A stretch of 64,000 nucleotides of DNA, from contig NW_004450331.1 of NCBI RefSeq assembly GCF_000321225.1, positions 1,972,090 to 2,036,089 on the forward strand. The letters run 5' to 3'. This document shows, one piece after another, positions 12,333 through 24,166 of this stretch. Made by a program: the position numbers and the translations under genes. Position 1 is the first letter of the stretch; each line of letters begins with the position of its first letter. The stretch is from Odobenus rosmarus divergens. Its lineage: Eukaryota > Chordata > Mammalia > Carnivora > Odobenidae. The notes under the pieces are model-generated. The model saw nothing but the letters and a program-made list of their open reading frames with translations, searched no databases and was not told the origin of the DNA.

Positions 12333-12348
12333 CCCACCTAAGCTTTTC

Positions 12349-12960
12349 TATACCATCTAATCTGCCTTCTCTCTCAAAAAATGACCCTCTGCATCCTTCA
12401 CTGAGAAATTAGAAGCCTCAGACAGGACAGTGGTCATTCTCTTCTGTACTCCAAAGCCGGCCCTTCACACATGCTATGGGACACCACCAGTTATCCACTC
12501 TCCTCCTGAGTCACCTGTTCTTCCCCTTTGCTGAGTCCGCCGTAAACATCACACGTGCTGTAGCACCTCTCTGCTGGGGAAAAACAAATGCGAAGTGCTC
12601 TTGACCTTGCCTTCCAAAACCACCACCCCAGCTCTCTGTTTCCTGTAAAAGCCACACTTCTCTAAACCGTGTTTCACTTTGACCACTTTCCTCCCCCACA
12701 CATTCTCACCTCACACTTCAACCCTTTTCAATTTGTCTCACCCCTTATTCCAGTTAGGCATCTGTCCAGGCTCCCTTTTCCCACTGACAACATTCCTGCA
12801 GCAGCTTCAGACCCTACATCTCTTAGAGAGTTAGCGAAGAAAAAGGGTCTCTTTCCCAGGATTACTGACAAAATCCTCACAGCCTCTCCCTGGCTGTGAT
12901 CAAGGCCATGTGCCCATCCTGGGTCAATCACCGAATATGCAGAGTCTCTTCTGATGACCA
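12349..12960. other. intergenic; nothing recognised
   Basis: Moderate GC, short chance frames only. Confidence 0.45.
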
Positions 12961-13400
12961 AACTCTGAAACAAAGATCTACCTCCTCCTTTTTAATAGCT
13001 GCATAATATTCCATTGCACGAATGTATCATAAATTATTTAACCTCTCCTTTTCTGAAGGACATTTGGGTTTTTCTAGCTATTTCCTAACACAAATAATGT
13101 TGCACAAGATGCACATTTTAGGGGGTGCCTGGGTGGCTCAGTCGTTAAGCGTCTGCCTTCGGCTCAGATCATGATCCCAGGGTCCTGGGATCGACCCCCA
13201 CATCAGGCTCCCTGCTCGGTGGGGAGCCTGCTTCTCCCTCTCCCGCTCCCCCTGCTTGTGTTCCCTCTCTCGCTGTGTCTCTCACTGTCAAATAAATAAA
13301 TAAAATCTTAAAAAAAAAAAAAGATGCATATTCTAGGACCTTGCCCACTGACATACACACTCACATCATACGGCTCTTTATCACCTTCATCAAGCACATG
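12961..13400 (-). mobile_element. L1 3' UTR fragment, reverse, split by a SINE
   Basis: TTTTTAATAGCTGCATAATATTCCATTG..GGACATTTGGGTTTTTC..AATAATGTTGCAC is the antisense 3' part of old L1s. It is split by the SINE at 13121. Confidence 0.65.
13121..13322 (+). mobile_element. SINEC copy
   Basis: Head GGGGGTGCCTGGGTGGCTCA, tail AAATAAATAAATAAAATCTT plus A-run. Flanked by AGATGCACATTTTA and AGATGCATATTCTA. Confidence 0.93.
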
Positions 13401-15127
13401 ACTGCTGAATTGTGCTTTTTGTGCTTTTAAGGAACTTTCCATCACACCACCAACATGTCACAATGTATGTTCCTGTGACCACTTTGAGGAAGAGGAAGGG
13501 AGAGGGGACCCTGGAGGCTGCAATATCTAGACATTTTCTTCATTGTCTTCAGATCTCCAGATGTAGTCCAGCTGTTGATAGAGGGGCTCTTTGGAGCTTC
13601 CCCTAAAATTAGAAGGAAAAAAATGCTTCAAATTTCTGCGGAAGCCCCACTTGCCTTCTAATCTCTCTGAGTCAACTTGGTAGAGGTGATGGGGGAAACT
13701 TTCTCCTAATCTGTTCTGCCTCTATTCCCACCATAACAGTTCAAAAGAACTGGCAAAAATCTTGAAATTTCCAATTTCTCTTCTTTTGCTGCTATGACCC
13801 AAGCCACAGAAAGAGCCACTACCACGACCCTCCAACCTCCATCCCCAAAGAGGTGACCTCAGACCAATGCCTGACTTCTCAGCTTCTGTCTTGGTCCCCG
13901 GGCTTTGTGGGGAATGGCCTGCCTGTCCCACAATGTCCTTAACCTGCCAACCCACCACCTTGAAGCCATGAATCAGCACTTCTGGCTAAATGAATGCAGC
14001 ATCTCTCAGAAGTATGTCATGTGTCCTTTCTGCTTCTGAGATCTGGTTTAAAAAAAATAATCACAAACCTCTCTGGGCTAGCCTTAGTTTTGAAGTTCTG
14101 GCACCCAGCTCTACCATTGACCAGGTCTCCAGTTAATACCCAATTACACTTCCCGTCCTTCTTTTGTTGCTGATAAACTTTCTCTTACTTCACCTTGCAG
14201 AAAATTTATTTTTCCAACTTTCTTCTCTTTTGCTTTCACATCCTCGCTTGTGCCACGACAAAACACCACCAACCCCATTTGCCAACCCTTATGGTAGAGG
14301 TCCTCTTCCTCCTCCTTCTACCCCGTGCCCACCATGGAGTGAGAACACAGCCTGAAAATATTCTCTCTCCAGCCTCTCTTTGATGGGATGCTCACCCCTC
14401 TTCCAGCGTGCTCAGCTCCAGGGGGGCTCCCAGAGGAAGCCCCAGCCCACTCTGGAATACAGTCTTCCTGCTGGCCACATTTGCTGATATTTTTTGTAAC
14501 AAGACTTCCTTTTACTGGTGCTTGGTAAACTTAATGGACAAGTATTACTCCTAAAATATAGAGAGAACTTACTATACCTGCCGGCATTGTTTCTAAAGGG
14601 CTCTACAAATGCTGCACTGTAGGCATTAGTAAACATATTTGTTTCAAAGACAACTTTACCCAAAGAAGACTCGAAACAGAGGCAGGGAAGGTGTACAAGT
14701 TATAGATCCTAACTTGTGATTATTTTGGTTTCCCAAAGTCTAACCTTTTTCAGTCTATAATAACATGTGTATGTACATATGGCACTTAAAGGACAGGTTC
14801 TCTGCTCCCCCCACATCCCACCATAGCCACTGCTGTTCTGGGCAGCCCTATGAGACCCCGGATTTAGTTTCTCCTACAGAGTGTCCCCGGGGTGTGGCGT
14901 GCCTACCACTGGAGGTACATGAGATGACTTTAGAAGGTACATTCCAACAAATTTTCAATATTTATTTTACAACAGATTACAGTAGATTGTTTTTCTATAG
15001 ATAGAAAAAACATAACTAGATCAGACTCCTACATTTGGAGTCCTATTGCTTAGGAGGAGATTAAAGTATTGATGTAGATTCAAAGATAAATATTAAGTAA
15101 AACTGTAATAAAAAGTACACAGATATA
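13401..15127. other. intergenic; nothing recognised
   Basis: No long open frame or recognisable repeat. Short frames overlap on both strands without codon bias. Confidence 0.45.
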
Positions 15128-15331
15128 GGGACGCCTGGGTGGCTCAGATGGTTGGGCGTCTGCCTTCGGCTCAGGTCATGATCCCAGGGTCCTGGGATTG
15201 AGTCCCCCATTGGGCTCCCTGCTCAGCAGGGAGCCTGCTTCTCCCTCTGCCTGCCACTCACCCTGCTTGTGCGCTCTCTCTCTCTCTCTCTCACTCACAT
15301 AAGTAAATTAAATCTTTAAAAAAAAAAAAAA
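15128..15331 (+). mobile_element. SINEC copy
   Basis: Head GGGACGCCTGGGTGGCTCAG and a 14-A tail; flanked by CACAGATATAG and CACAGATATG. Confidence 0.93.
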
Positions 15332-16850
15332 GGACACAGATATGAGAAAAACCACAAAAGTGGTACAGGAATGAAGCTGAGGACCCTTCTCTGTCTCATG
15401 CTGCCTAAAACATTGTGGTGCTTCGTCAGAGTTCAATAATGTGATGCCTGACCCTCATCCATTCTTCTTCCAGCGATATTCTAAATAAGCTGCCGGAGGC
15501 AAAGTAAGTTAGCCTAGTGGCTGGCTTTCTGTCACCCCCCTCCTGCATGGCTGGTGCAGTGAGGCAGAACCCACCTGCTGCACTAAGTGTGCTGCATTTG
15601 GGGGTCAGAGAAGGCTGCCAAGCATTTATCTGGTCAGTGGCCAGTGAGCTGATTTGGATTTGTTACACTTTTGAGAAAGAGGACGAGGGTGGTAGTGACC
15701 TTCTCCCTAGGAGCCCCGAACAGCTGACTCGGTGTCACGGGCTTGTTGGCCTGGCAGCCTTTCAGCACCAGGCTCAGGTCCTCGCAGAGCAAATCCCATG
15801 ACTCCATGGGACTGCCCGGGTCACTGTTGTGCCAGAATGTTCTTGTGAATGATACTGCTTAGTGGATAGGTCCAGAAAAATCTTTTTATCTTAAAGGAAT
15901 TTTTATGAGAAGAGGGCACTTGATCTTATAGGATTTGATTTAACAATTGTCATTTAATTTATTGAGTTATAACTTTTTTCTAGAAAGGGTATGAAATGAC
16001 TTATAAAAATACATACAGTAAGAAAAAATTTCCATAGATGAGGAAAATGGGCCCAAACAAAAGCAGGGGCAGGAAAGATAAAGTAGAGCCAAGAACAAGG
16101 ACTGTCACCAAAGTGTAGAGCGGTGGTAGCCGGCTGGCTCAGCTTCCTCACAGCAAGACAGCGAAGGCAACAATGATGTGAGCGATGTATGTGGTCCATG
16201 GTGACCCTACCATTTTTTTCTAAAAATAGAAGACAAACCACTGCTCAGGAGAAGGCTAAACACCCCGTATGCTGAGACCAAAAAGAAGTTTCTGGTGTAC
16301 GAGTGATGCAGTCAACGGAGTCCTCAATAATTTCTCTGGGATGCCCTATAGTGGCCTCACAGGTCTGTTTTGTACCACATCCTTAAGCAGAAGAGGGGGC
16401 CTCAGGCCAAAGTGAGGACTGCAAATCAGTGCTACCGGAACCAAGACTATGCTCTTTGCGAACACATCTCAGCTGGTTAGCTTAACCCCTGGGTGGGTTT
16501 TGGAGGGCCTGCTGGGGCGGTCAGATAGGACCCCCATAGCCATTATCTCTGAGCCAGCTCTGCAAACCCTTCAGTATCAACAAGGTCAATGAAGCCCTCC
16601 CTGACACAGCCTAGGATATGGCTCTTCCAGACCACAGTGTGATACACTCTAAGGCCCTGGCTAGAGGCAGGATCAGGACTGGCTACATAATCTGTGGACC
16701 AAGTGCAAAATGAAAACACAAGACTGCTTGTTCAAAAATGAAGACTTTCAAGATGGCGACGGCAGGGCAGTAAAGCAACCACGGGGCCCCTATAGGGATG
16801 GAGCCCCGTGGGACTGCCTGAGTCACACACCCATGAAGTCAGCCCTGGGT
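15332..16850. other. intergenic; nothing recognised
   Basis: Unique-looking sequence without a supported gene. Confidence 0.4.
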
Positions 16851-16879
16851 GCGGTGAATATCCTCATGAAAAAGTGGAG

Positions 16880-17045
16880 AAACTGATGAGGATGCAGTAA
16901 ATGAGTTAATGTTTATAAAGTGTTTAAAACAGTACCTATCACAAAATTAGCACTGTGTATGTGTTTGCTTTTGCTATATAATAATTATTTTAATTAATAA
17001 TTATTGTTTTAATTAATAATACAGCAAATGCAAATACACAATACA
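16880..17045 (+). mobile_element. MIR 3' part (tentative)
   Basis: GATGCAGTAAATGAGTTAATG..AAGTGTTTAAAACAGTACCT..CACAAAATTAGCAC resembles the MIR core and 3' end. Confidence 0.5.
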
Positions 17046-17139
17046 CTGTGTTTATTTTATCAGTTTTGTTTTTGTTGCTGTTTTTATTATTACTATTATC
17101 ATTATTACTATTACTACTGTTATTTATGTGTCTGAAGTT

Positions 17140-17760
17140 TAGCAAAAAGGACCAGGCTGGAGATCATTTGAAGGGAGTAGGGGCGCCCGGGTGGCCCAGT
17201 CTGTTAAGTGTCTGCCTTCGGCTCAGGTCATGATCCCAGGCTCCTGGGATCAAGCCCCGAATCGGGCTCCTTGGCTTGGCTGGAAGCCTGCTTCTCCCTC
17301 TCCCTCTGCTGCTCCCCCGTGCCTGTGCTCTCTCTCTCTCTCTCTCTGTCAAATAAATAAATAAAAATCTTAAAAAAAAAAAAAAGCCATGGGAGTAGAT
17401 GGGGTCACCTAAGGAGTGCATGCAGGTAGAGGATTGGAGCATTGTGACAGCTAGGGGTCAAGGAGTTGGGAAGGAACCAGCAGAAAAGGTTGAGAAGGAG
17501 GGAGAGGACAGCAGAGTGTGGAGTCCTGGAATCCAAGAGAAGATGGTATATAGAGGAGGAAGGGGATCAGTGGTGTTTGATGATGCTCCTGGGTAAAATA
17601 AGATGAAAATTCAGAATGGACCATCGGATTTGACAATATGGAGGTCATGGTGACCTCGATAAGAGCCGATCAGCACAATGGTAGGATAAAAACCCTGTCT
17701 GAAATGGTTTCAGAAGGTAATAGGAGGAGAGGTGGTGGATGCCCTGGATGTGGACGTGCT
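17140..17760 (+). mobile_element. ancient LINE-like repeat (L2-type, tentative), split by a SINE
   Basis: GGCTGGAGATCATTTGAAGG, CATGGGAGTAGATGGGGTCACC, GATTTGACAATATGGAGGTC and GGTGACCTCGATAAGAG follow a widespread old mammalian repeat. The family label is uncertain. Confidence 0.5.
17181..17385 (+). mobile_element. SINEC copy
   Basis: Head GGGCGCCCGGGTGGCCCAGT, tail AAATAAATAAATAAAAATCTT plus A-run. Flanked by GGGAGTAG on both sides. Confidence 0.93.
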
Positions 17761-17869
17761 TTTCAGGAGCTGTGCTACAAAGATCAGCAGAGAACTGGGA
17801 TAGAAGCTGGCCAGCAAGCCTGGGGACCTCAGTCCTGTAACTGCAAGGGCCTGAATTCTGCTAATGACA

Positions 17870-18065
17870 TGAGCCTGGAAGAAGACCCTGGGGTCTAGAA
17901 AGGAATGCAGTCCAGCTGACATCTTAATCAAGGTCTGAGCAGAGGGCCCAGGTAAGCTGGGCTCAGACTCCTAACCCATCAAAATTGTGACTCAATGAGT
18001 TTGTCCTGTTTTAAGCCACTAAGTTTGTGGTAATTTGTTACGCAGTGACACATAACTGATACAAT
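17870..18065 (+). mobile_element. MLT1/MaLR LTR 3' end
   Basis: TTTTAAGCCACTAAGTTTGTGG and TAATTTGTTACGCAG..AACTGATACA is the conserved 3' end of MLT1-class LTRs. Confidence 0.75.
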
Positions 18066-18067
18066 GG

Positions 18068-18560
18068 ACTGAGTATAAAATGATATTAAGGAATTATTAT
18101 AACTTACAACTTGGAATCACAAAAAGTGTTTTTTTAGTGATGCATACTGAAGTATTCAGGAAATGTCTGGGATCTTTTTAAAATAATAGTAAAGAGGGGC
18201 ACCTGGGTGGCTCAGTGGGTTAAGCGTCCGACTCTTGGTTTCGGCTCATATCAGGATCTCAGGGTCCTGAGGCAGAGCCCCACCCCAGGCTCCATGCTCA
18301 GCAGGGAGTCTGCTTGAGATGCTCTCTCCCTCCCTTTCCCTCCCCTGCCACTCGCACTCTCTTCCTCTCTCAAGTAAATAAAGTCTTTAAAAAATAATAG
18401 TAAAGAAATAAATAGATGAAAAATATATGAAGAAAATATGGCAAAATATTGTTAGCATGAGACCCAGGTGAAGGATATACAGGGAATCATTGTGCTATTC
18501 TGTTTTTATGTATGTCTGAAATTTTTCAGAATAACATGGAAACATACGTGCATATAGATA
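18068..18560 (+). mobile_element. ancient L1 3' end, split by a SINE
   Basis: TGAAGTATTCAGGAAATGTCTGGGATC..[SINE]..GGCAAAATATTGTTAGC..CAGGTGAAGGATATACAGG is the 3' tail seen on several old L1 subfamilies. The same tail recurs at 24950-25490 and 39520-39660. Confidence 0.6.
18196..18391 (+). mobile_element. SINEC copy (older subfamily, GACTCTTGGTTTCGGCTCA type)
   Basis: Head GGGGCACCTGGGTGGCTCAG; flanked by AAAATAATAGTAAAGA on both sides, a 16-nt target duplication. Confidence 0.93.
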
Positions 18561-18734
18561 TGTGTGCTTAGAGAGAAAGAGTTCAGTCTTAAATCTCCTT
18601 TTCCCTCCCTCTTCCCCTCCTCCTCCTTCTTCATGTTGTTTCCTAATTGTCCGTTTAACTTGTCTCACTTACAAGGGTGTCACCCTTTGGCCTGCTGTCT
18701 TTCTGAAGGATGTACCTGTTAAATAATATTTTCA

Positions 18735-18948
18735 GGGGCGCCCGGGTGGCTCAGTCGTTAAGCGTCTGCCTTCGGCTCGGGTCGTGATCCCAGGGTCCTG
18801 GAATCGAGCCCCGCATCGGGCTCCCTGCTCCGCGGGAAGCCCGCTTCTCCCTCTCCCTCTGCTGCTCCCCCCTGCTTGTGTTCCCTCTCTCTCTCTCTCT
18901 GACAAATAAATAAATAAATCTTTTAAAAATAATACTAAATTAAATAAA
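18735..18948 (+). mobile_element. SINEC copy
   Basis: Head GGGGCGCCCGGGTGGCTCAG; flanked by AAATAATATTTTCAG and AAATAATATTTGCAG. Confidence 0.93.
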
Positions 18949-18999
18949 TAAATAATATTTGCAGAATTCTCTCCTCTTAAAAGTGGGATTTAAGCTGCA

Positions 19000-19330
19000 A
19001 CCCGGTGTGTCACGGAGTCTGGTGAGAGCGGCCCCAGAGGGACGGGCACCTCCTCGCAGCAGGTCTGCCTGAGGCCCCGGGGCTGAAGTGTCCCGGAACA
19101 ATGGCCCTTATTCGCAGCAGGGCCGCCTTTCAGGGGGCGGGGGTGCTCTCCTGGTGCCAGCCCCAGCTGTCTTTTTCACCATTCTGAGCTCTCCGCCACC
19201 ACCTCGGCCGGGGCCTTCGTTCTTTCTCAGGAACCCCGCTCCTCGGGCAGAGGTCACGTGCTCCACTCAGGCCCCATCTGACAGCTGTGGCCCCTGCCTG
19301 GCCTGGCCCCACAGACGCTCACTGTTCCCT
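19000..19330. promoter_or_regulatory. GC-rich patch with SOX-like and CACGTG motifs (candidate distal element)
   Basis: The only clearly GC-rich non-repeat patch upstream of GPNMB. It contains GGAACAATGG at 19095-19104 (SOX-type) and TCACGTG at 19254-19260 (MITF/TFEB-type E-box). A 127-codon frame runs across it (19088-19471), but I see no domain and treat it as chance. Confidence 0.3.
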
Positions 19331-19499
19331 TTCACAGGCTCGGAGGTGCTCCTGCCAGAAAAGTCCACTTCCTTTACGCATCTCTTTCTCATGGTGTCAC
19401 TCTTTTTGGCCTTGAGTGTCGTGCCAATTCTTTGCCCACTTGATGAAAGGATTCAGGGGCAGAGAACTTGAATCAATGGGGCCTTTTTAGTTTTGAACA

Positions 19500-20210
19500 T
19501 CAGTAAAGAGCACAAATGAGTTCAATGAGTTCAGACTCCCAATTATTTCCATGCTTGCTGCAGTCTCTACCCAGCATTAAATCCCCCTGAAAATGCCTCT
19601 TGTTATCTCCAGCTAATGAAGAATGTCGCTCTTTTTTCTTGGTTTGAACACACTCCAAAACATTGGCCTGAAAGATCAATTTAACGCTGGAGAGCCGTGA
19701 ATACAAGAATCTTTAACTTTCCCTTTTATACAGCTCACTGGCATTATTCTAATCATTTTCTTTCCTCTGCATTTTGTTCTGCTCACTGACAGTATTTTTA
19801 TCTGCTTGGTTGTGTAAAATGCAATCATTTATTTTAAGACTAATGAAGACATGCCAGATCTTTTCCGTGGACTCAGTTACAAATGATTTAATTCGAGATT
19901 AAAAGCCTCCAGCTAACCTGTTAACTTGTCAAATTTGTAACTCCATCAAAATGGACTCTTGTCACCATCGTCATTCTCCATATCCAGGCCCAGGAAGGAC
20001 ACTTCGAACTATATCTGGGGCACCAGCAAAGAACATGACCCTCTATATTTTTTACTTAAAAGTAGTCAGTGGTATATTAATTTACTGAAAAATAAAACCA
20101 CGGAGCAAATCCTTTTGAAAAAAGACTTAAAGCAAAAAAATCTGTGTATTGTCCCTTATAATACTGACTGCCTCCATATTTTCAAAAAGTTAAGCCTTTT
20201 ATAATTAATC
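19500..20210. other. repeat-poor unique sequence
   Basis: About 700 nt without a recognised repeat, rich in TAAT and AATCATTT motifs. It could be a conserved non-coding element; nothing coding is seen. Confidence 0.35.
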
Positions 20211-20279
20211 CACTAATACCAGCAGCGTAAGTGGTGCAGGTGATAGGGTGAAACCCTCAGTGCAGGGAGAGGATTTGGT

Positions 20280-20720
20280 GACAGATTCTGGAACCAGACT
20301 GCGGGGGTTCAAATTCCAGTTCCAGTACTTACTAGCTGTGTGACCTTGGACAAATTACCTCACCTCTCTGTGCATTAGTCTTCTCTTCTTCAGAATCAGA
20401 ACAATTAAGGTACCTACCCCAGGGGTGCCTGGGTGGCTCAGCCGGTTAAACCTCCGACTCTTGATTTTGACTCAGGTCGTGATCTCAGAATTGTGAGATC
20501 GAGGCCCTCATCAGGCACCAAGCTCAGCGGGGAGTCTGCTTGAGATGCTCTCCCTCTCTCTCTCTCCCTCCACTCCATCCCCCCTTCCCTCTCTAAAAAA
20601 ATTTTTTAAAAAACCCACAAAAACAACCTACCCCAGGCAGGTTGCTATGAGGATGTAAAACACTTAGATTATGGTCTAGCGTATGGAAAGCAATCAGCAA
20701 TTGTCATATCTGTCAGTGTC
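20280..20720 (+). mobile_element. MIR SINE, split by a SINEC
   Basis: TACTAGCTGTGTGACCTTGG and CTCACCTCTCTGTGCATTAG on the left; GGTTGCTATGAGGATGTAAA on the right of the SINEC at 20422. A clear MIR. Confidence 0.9.
20422..20625 (+). mobile_element. SINEC copy inside MIR
   Basis: Head GGGGTGCCTGGGTGGCTCAG; the 10-nt duplication ACCTACCCCA is at 20412-20421 and 20626-20635. Confidence 0.94.
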
Positions 20721-20724
20721 ATCT

Positions 20725-21835
20725 TGGGTGAATGACATTCACTCTCTCCATCTGGCCTCACACCCCTGCAGGATGGTCCTCCCCCAGCACTGCTCCAATC
20801 CTTCCTCACACTCCTGCTTCCTAACCCCTACCCTTGTCTCACAAAAACCTCCGGCATTTTTTCCTTCATCAAGTGGTCTGCCACTCCACCTATGAGGAAG
20901 CTGCTTTGCTGTGGCATGATAAATTAGCAAACTTTCACTTGGAAGGCAGGCATGATCAGGACACCCCAGGTCACAACATGAACCAGATCTGGTTTTTCAA
21001 GATGCTCATGACTTTTTAAAAAGAAATATTAACCTATATGAAGAGAGTTAATTTTATTCCTCCATTTGAGGTATGTGCCGAGCATTAATCTCCACATATC
21101 TGTTCCCTTGCTTTATTTAGTTATTTCTGTATTGTCTTGTTCACTTTTCTCACTACCATATCCCCCCACCCACTGTTCTGTGTTTAAGGTGATTCTCAGT
21201 TTCCCAGTGTTTGGTAAAGAGGGTGTGCTGGGGAATGCATGTGGCCTTCTGTTACGTAAATGTTGCCTGTACATTTTCCCTACAGTCTTAAGATCCCTGT
21301 GGCTATGAGGACTTCATATGTACCCTGGGTGCATACCCTGACATTTGACGCTCCCCTTCCCCGGGTGACAGCCAGGCTGCCCCCAACCATCCTCCACAAC
21401 AATTTAGGGAAAAAGGGGTTTCTCCGAAGATGATCTTGGGAAATCTTGCTACTATATGGATAAAAATAAAACAGAATCACCACCTAACACTGCATATGAA
21501 GTGAACTGTAGCTCAATTAGAGACCAAAATCCAAAAGCTGAAACAATGGGATTAATAAAAGAAAGTGTGGGTAAATATCTCAGTGGCAGGGGCTGGGGGG
21601 AGAGCTTCTTCACCCACACCTCGAGAACATAAAAGTCCTTGAACATCTCTTCCATTCACATGGGTTTCCAGTCCTCTCCTATCTCTTAGCCCTTTGCATC
21701 TGCCCAGAGGTTTTCTTTTGTGTCGGGACAAAAGCGGAAGAACAACACAACTTTAAAGCCTGTCTTTTCCCTACTTTTAGTTTTCCCTTCCTGTAAATCA
21801 AAAAGATTTCTTTTTTGTAAGCACCCCCTTTGCAG
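20725..21835. other. intergenic; nothing recognised
   Basis: Short chance frames only. Confidence 0.4.
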
Positions 21836-21837
21836 AG

Positions 21838-22010
21838 CACAGGGGTCAGTAATCTGCAGCCCATGGGCCAAATCCGGCCTGTCCTCTAGGTAAGTACAGC
21901 CTGCTAAGAAAGTTTTTTTATATCTTTAAATGGTTGAAGGGGAAAAAATAACATTCTGTGACACTTGAACAATATGCAAAATACAAATTTCAGTGTCCAC
22001 AAAGAACTTG
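21838..22010 (-). mobile_element. hAT-like MITE (tentative)
   Basis: CACAGGGGTCAGTAATCTGCAGCCCATGGGCCAAATCCGGCC..TTTTATATCTTTAAATGG resembles the hAT family also seen at 53950 and 56785. Confidence 0.55.
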
Positions 22011-22442
22011 ACCTCGTGTGCCCTCCACTTACAGGAGAGGAAAATATTCCCTGAGGCTCACCAGCAGACCTCCCCTCATGGTATGAGCCAGAAGCTGATC
22101 GCAGGGGCTGGATCTCCTGGTCTTGGAGAACTAGAGATCTCCCCCCAGAACTCAAACCGCATCAGGGAAGGAGGAATCAGAGAATGGCTTTAGGGTAGGC
22201 AATAAATAATGTCTGCCCCAGGGCTAATGGGGTGGCTGATTTTTTTACCTTGGCAAGGCAACCCAGAAATTTGAACGATTTGTTGTGAACAGAACCAAGC
22301 AGTAGCTTAATTCCAATCTTTCCTAAGACTATAACTTGTTTTAAAATAGCATAAGTTTCCCAAATAGTTTCAGATGGTTTTCAAACCATAGAAGCTCCAG
22401 AGTCAGCTGAGTAGCTTTTACAAGCTCTGCTTGGCCTTTTCT

Positions 22443-22738
22443 TTTCTTTTTTTCTTTTTTTTCTTTTCTTTTCTTCTCTTCTCTTTTTCTTTTCTTTTCT
22501 TTCCTCTTCTCTTTTCTCTTTTTTAAGATTTATTTATTTGAGAGAGAGAGACAGAGCATACAAGCAGGGGGCGCAGGGGGGTGGCAGGGTGGGGAGGGGC
22601 AGAGGGAGAGGGAGAGAAACCCAAGCAGACTCCACGCTGAGCACCAGACAACACAAAGCTGGATCTCAGGACCCTGAGGTAGGACCTAAGCCAAAACCAA
22701 GAGTCAGATGCCGAACCGACTGCACCACCCAGCCACGC
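22443..22738 (-). mobile_element. SINEC copy with an expanded CTTTT tail
   Basis: An 18-nt direct repeat, CTCTGCTTGGCCTTTTCT, lies at 22425-22442 and 22739-22756. The tail is a (CTTTT)n tract to about 22525. The body is diverged. Confidence 0.9.
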
Positions 22739-22756
22739 CTCTGCTTGGCCTTTTCT

Positions 22757-24166
22757 CTTAAAATGTACTGTTCCCCAGTCAGGACCCTTGTGCCGCTGCG
22801 CACTCATGGACTGAATAGTGTCCCACAGACCTCTTGGACTCAAAACCCTCCCATTCCTAATGACTGGCTCATCAGGATCCCTGGAGTCATCTTCTGCATT
22901 GGTTAAACAGCAATCAAACAGAACCATGAGGTGCAAATGCAAGTAATGACTTACAAGCCAAGTTGGCTGCCACGGGTAGAAAAGAAAGACCTGAGCGTGA
23001 ACACACAGGCTTGGAGGAGACAGGAGCCAGTGCCCAGCCTGCGATCCAGGCCGCGTGAGTCAGAGCCGTGGGCCTGAGAGCATGGCCCGGCAGATGGCTC
23101 CTTCCAGGCTCCAGACTCCCGAGCCACATGTCCTGTTTGTGCCCCTCACACGCTCCATTCAGCAGAGGGGCAAGTGAGAACACCGTCAAACAAGGACCAA
23201 CACAGAAAGTAATACAGCCTTTAAAGATAGAAATCCTGAAATGCCAACTCCATAGATAGAGAGTTCTGATCTGGTGGGCTTTTTATACTTTTAAAAACAT
23301 TTGGCGCTCTGCTTGCTCCATATCACTGTCCCCCAGCTTCTGTTCAGTCTGTGACTTCAGCGGGGTCTGTCCCCACACCCTCTCCCTGTCCCGTTCTGAC
23401 AGCCCCACCTGCTTAGATCCATATGGCATACGTAAGTCCATCCACACAGTCCTCCCCACAGGAACTTGGAGGGAATCAGGGTGTGGTGAGAAATTACAAA
23501 CTTAAACATAGCAACTAAAACCCTTGGTTTCACAAAGGCGCCTGCCTTGACCAGTCCGGCGCATAGCCCTGACTTTGTAGGTATCTCCCCATGTCAGAAG
23601 GTAGTGAGGAACTGGTCAAAAGAACAACAAAACATAGTTAAATGTTTAAACTTTAAAGCATTGGCGACTGCAATGAACCGTGGTCTATCCAACTTCCCCC
23701 AGAAATCCAGACATGGCTATATGGAGGTGCTCTCCGCTCCAAACACTGCACTTTTCATGACCCATTGTAATCGGCACCCTCAACCCACACACAAGCACGC
23801 ACTCAAAACTGTAATGGAATTTGCACTCCGGGGCGAATGGGTGAGAAGTAAGGGAGCCAAGACGGCAGGTGTCAGCTTCTAGGCATGCCCCCTTTCCCAG
23901 CTGGGATCCGTGGGTCCCAGGAGAAGCCAGGATGAGGCTGGGCTTTGAATCTGATTCTGCTCAGAGGTCTCAGGCTCTGGAACACCAGCCTGTTCTATTT
24001 TATACAGCTGGGCAGTCTGCACTGAGCTCTGTTACTTTTGCATTTCCTTATTTAGTTAGGGGTATTGAGCAAAACCCCCTGTTCCATTTTTTAAAGGATG
24101 AATGAATATATACCATTTAGCAACAAAGCTAAAAGAGCTTTACAATTCCCATGATTAATAAAAGAA
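22757..24166. other. intergenic; nothing recognised
   Basis: Mixed GC, no repeat family or gene recognised. Confidence 0.4.

Noticed and set aside
13119..13200. tRNA-like sequence at SINE heads (also at every other SINEC)
   Set aside because: They carry A-box and B-box remnants but belong to SINEs with A/T-rich tails; no stand-alone tRNA gene was seen.
15474..15504. Possible micro-exon: TTCTTCTTCCAG before and GTAAGT after a 31-nt piece
   Set aside because: The signals are good but there is no coding frame, no partner exon and no known gene here. Chance pairs of this kind are common.
19088..19471. 127-codon open frame over the GC-rich patch
   Set aside because: GC-rich sequence has few stops. 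No domain, start context or splice signals support it.
22523..22942. 139- and 122-codon frames on opposite strands
   Set aside because: They are the two strands of a SINEC copy and its flank.
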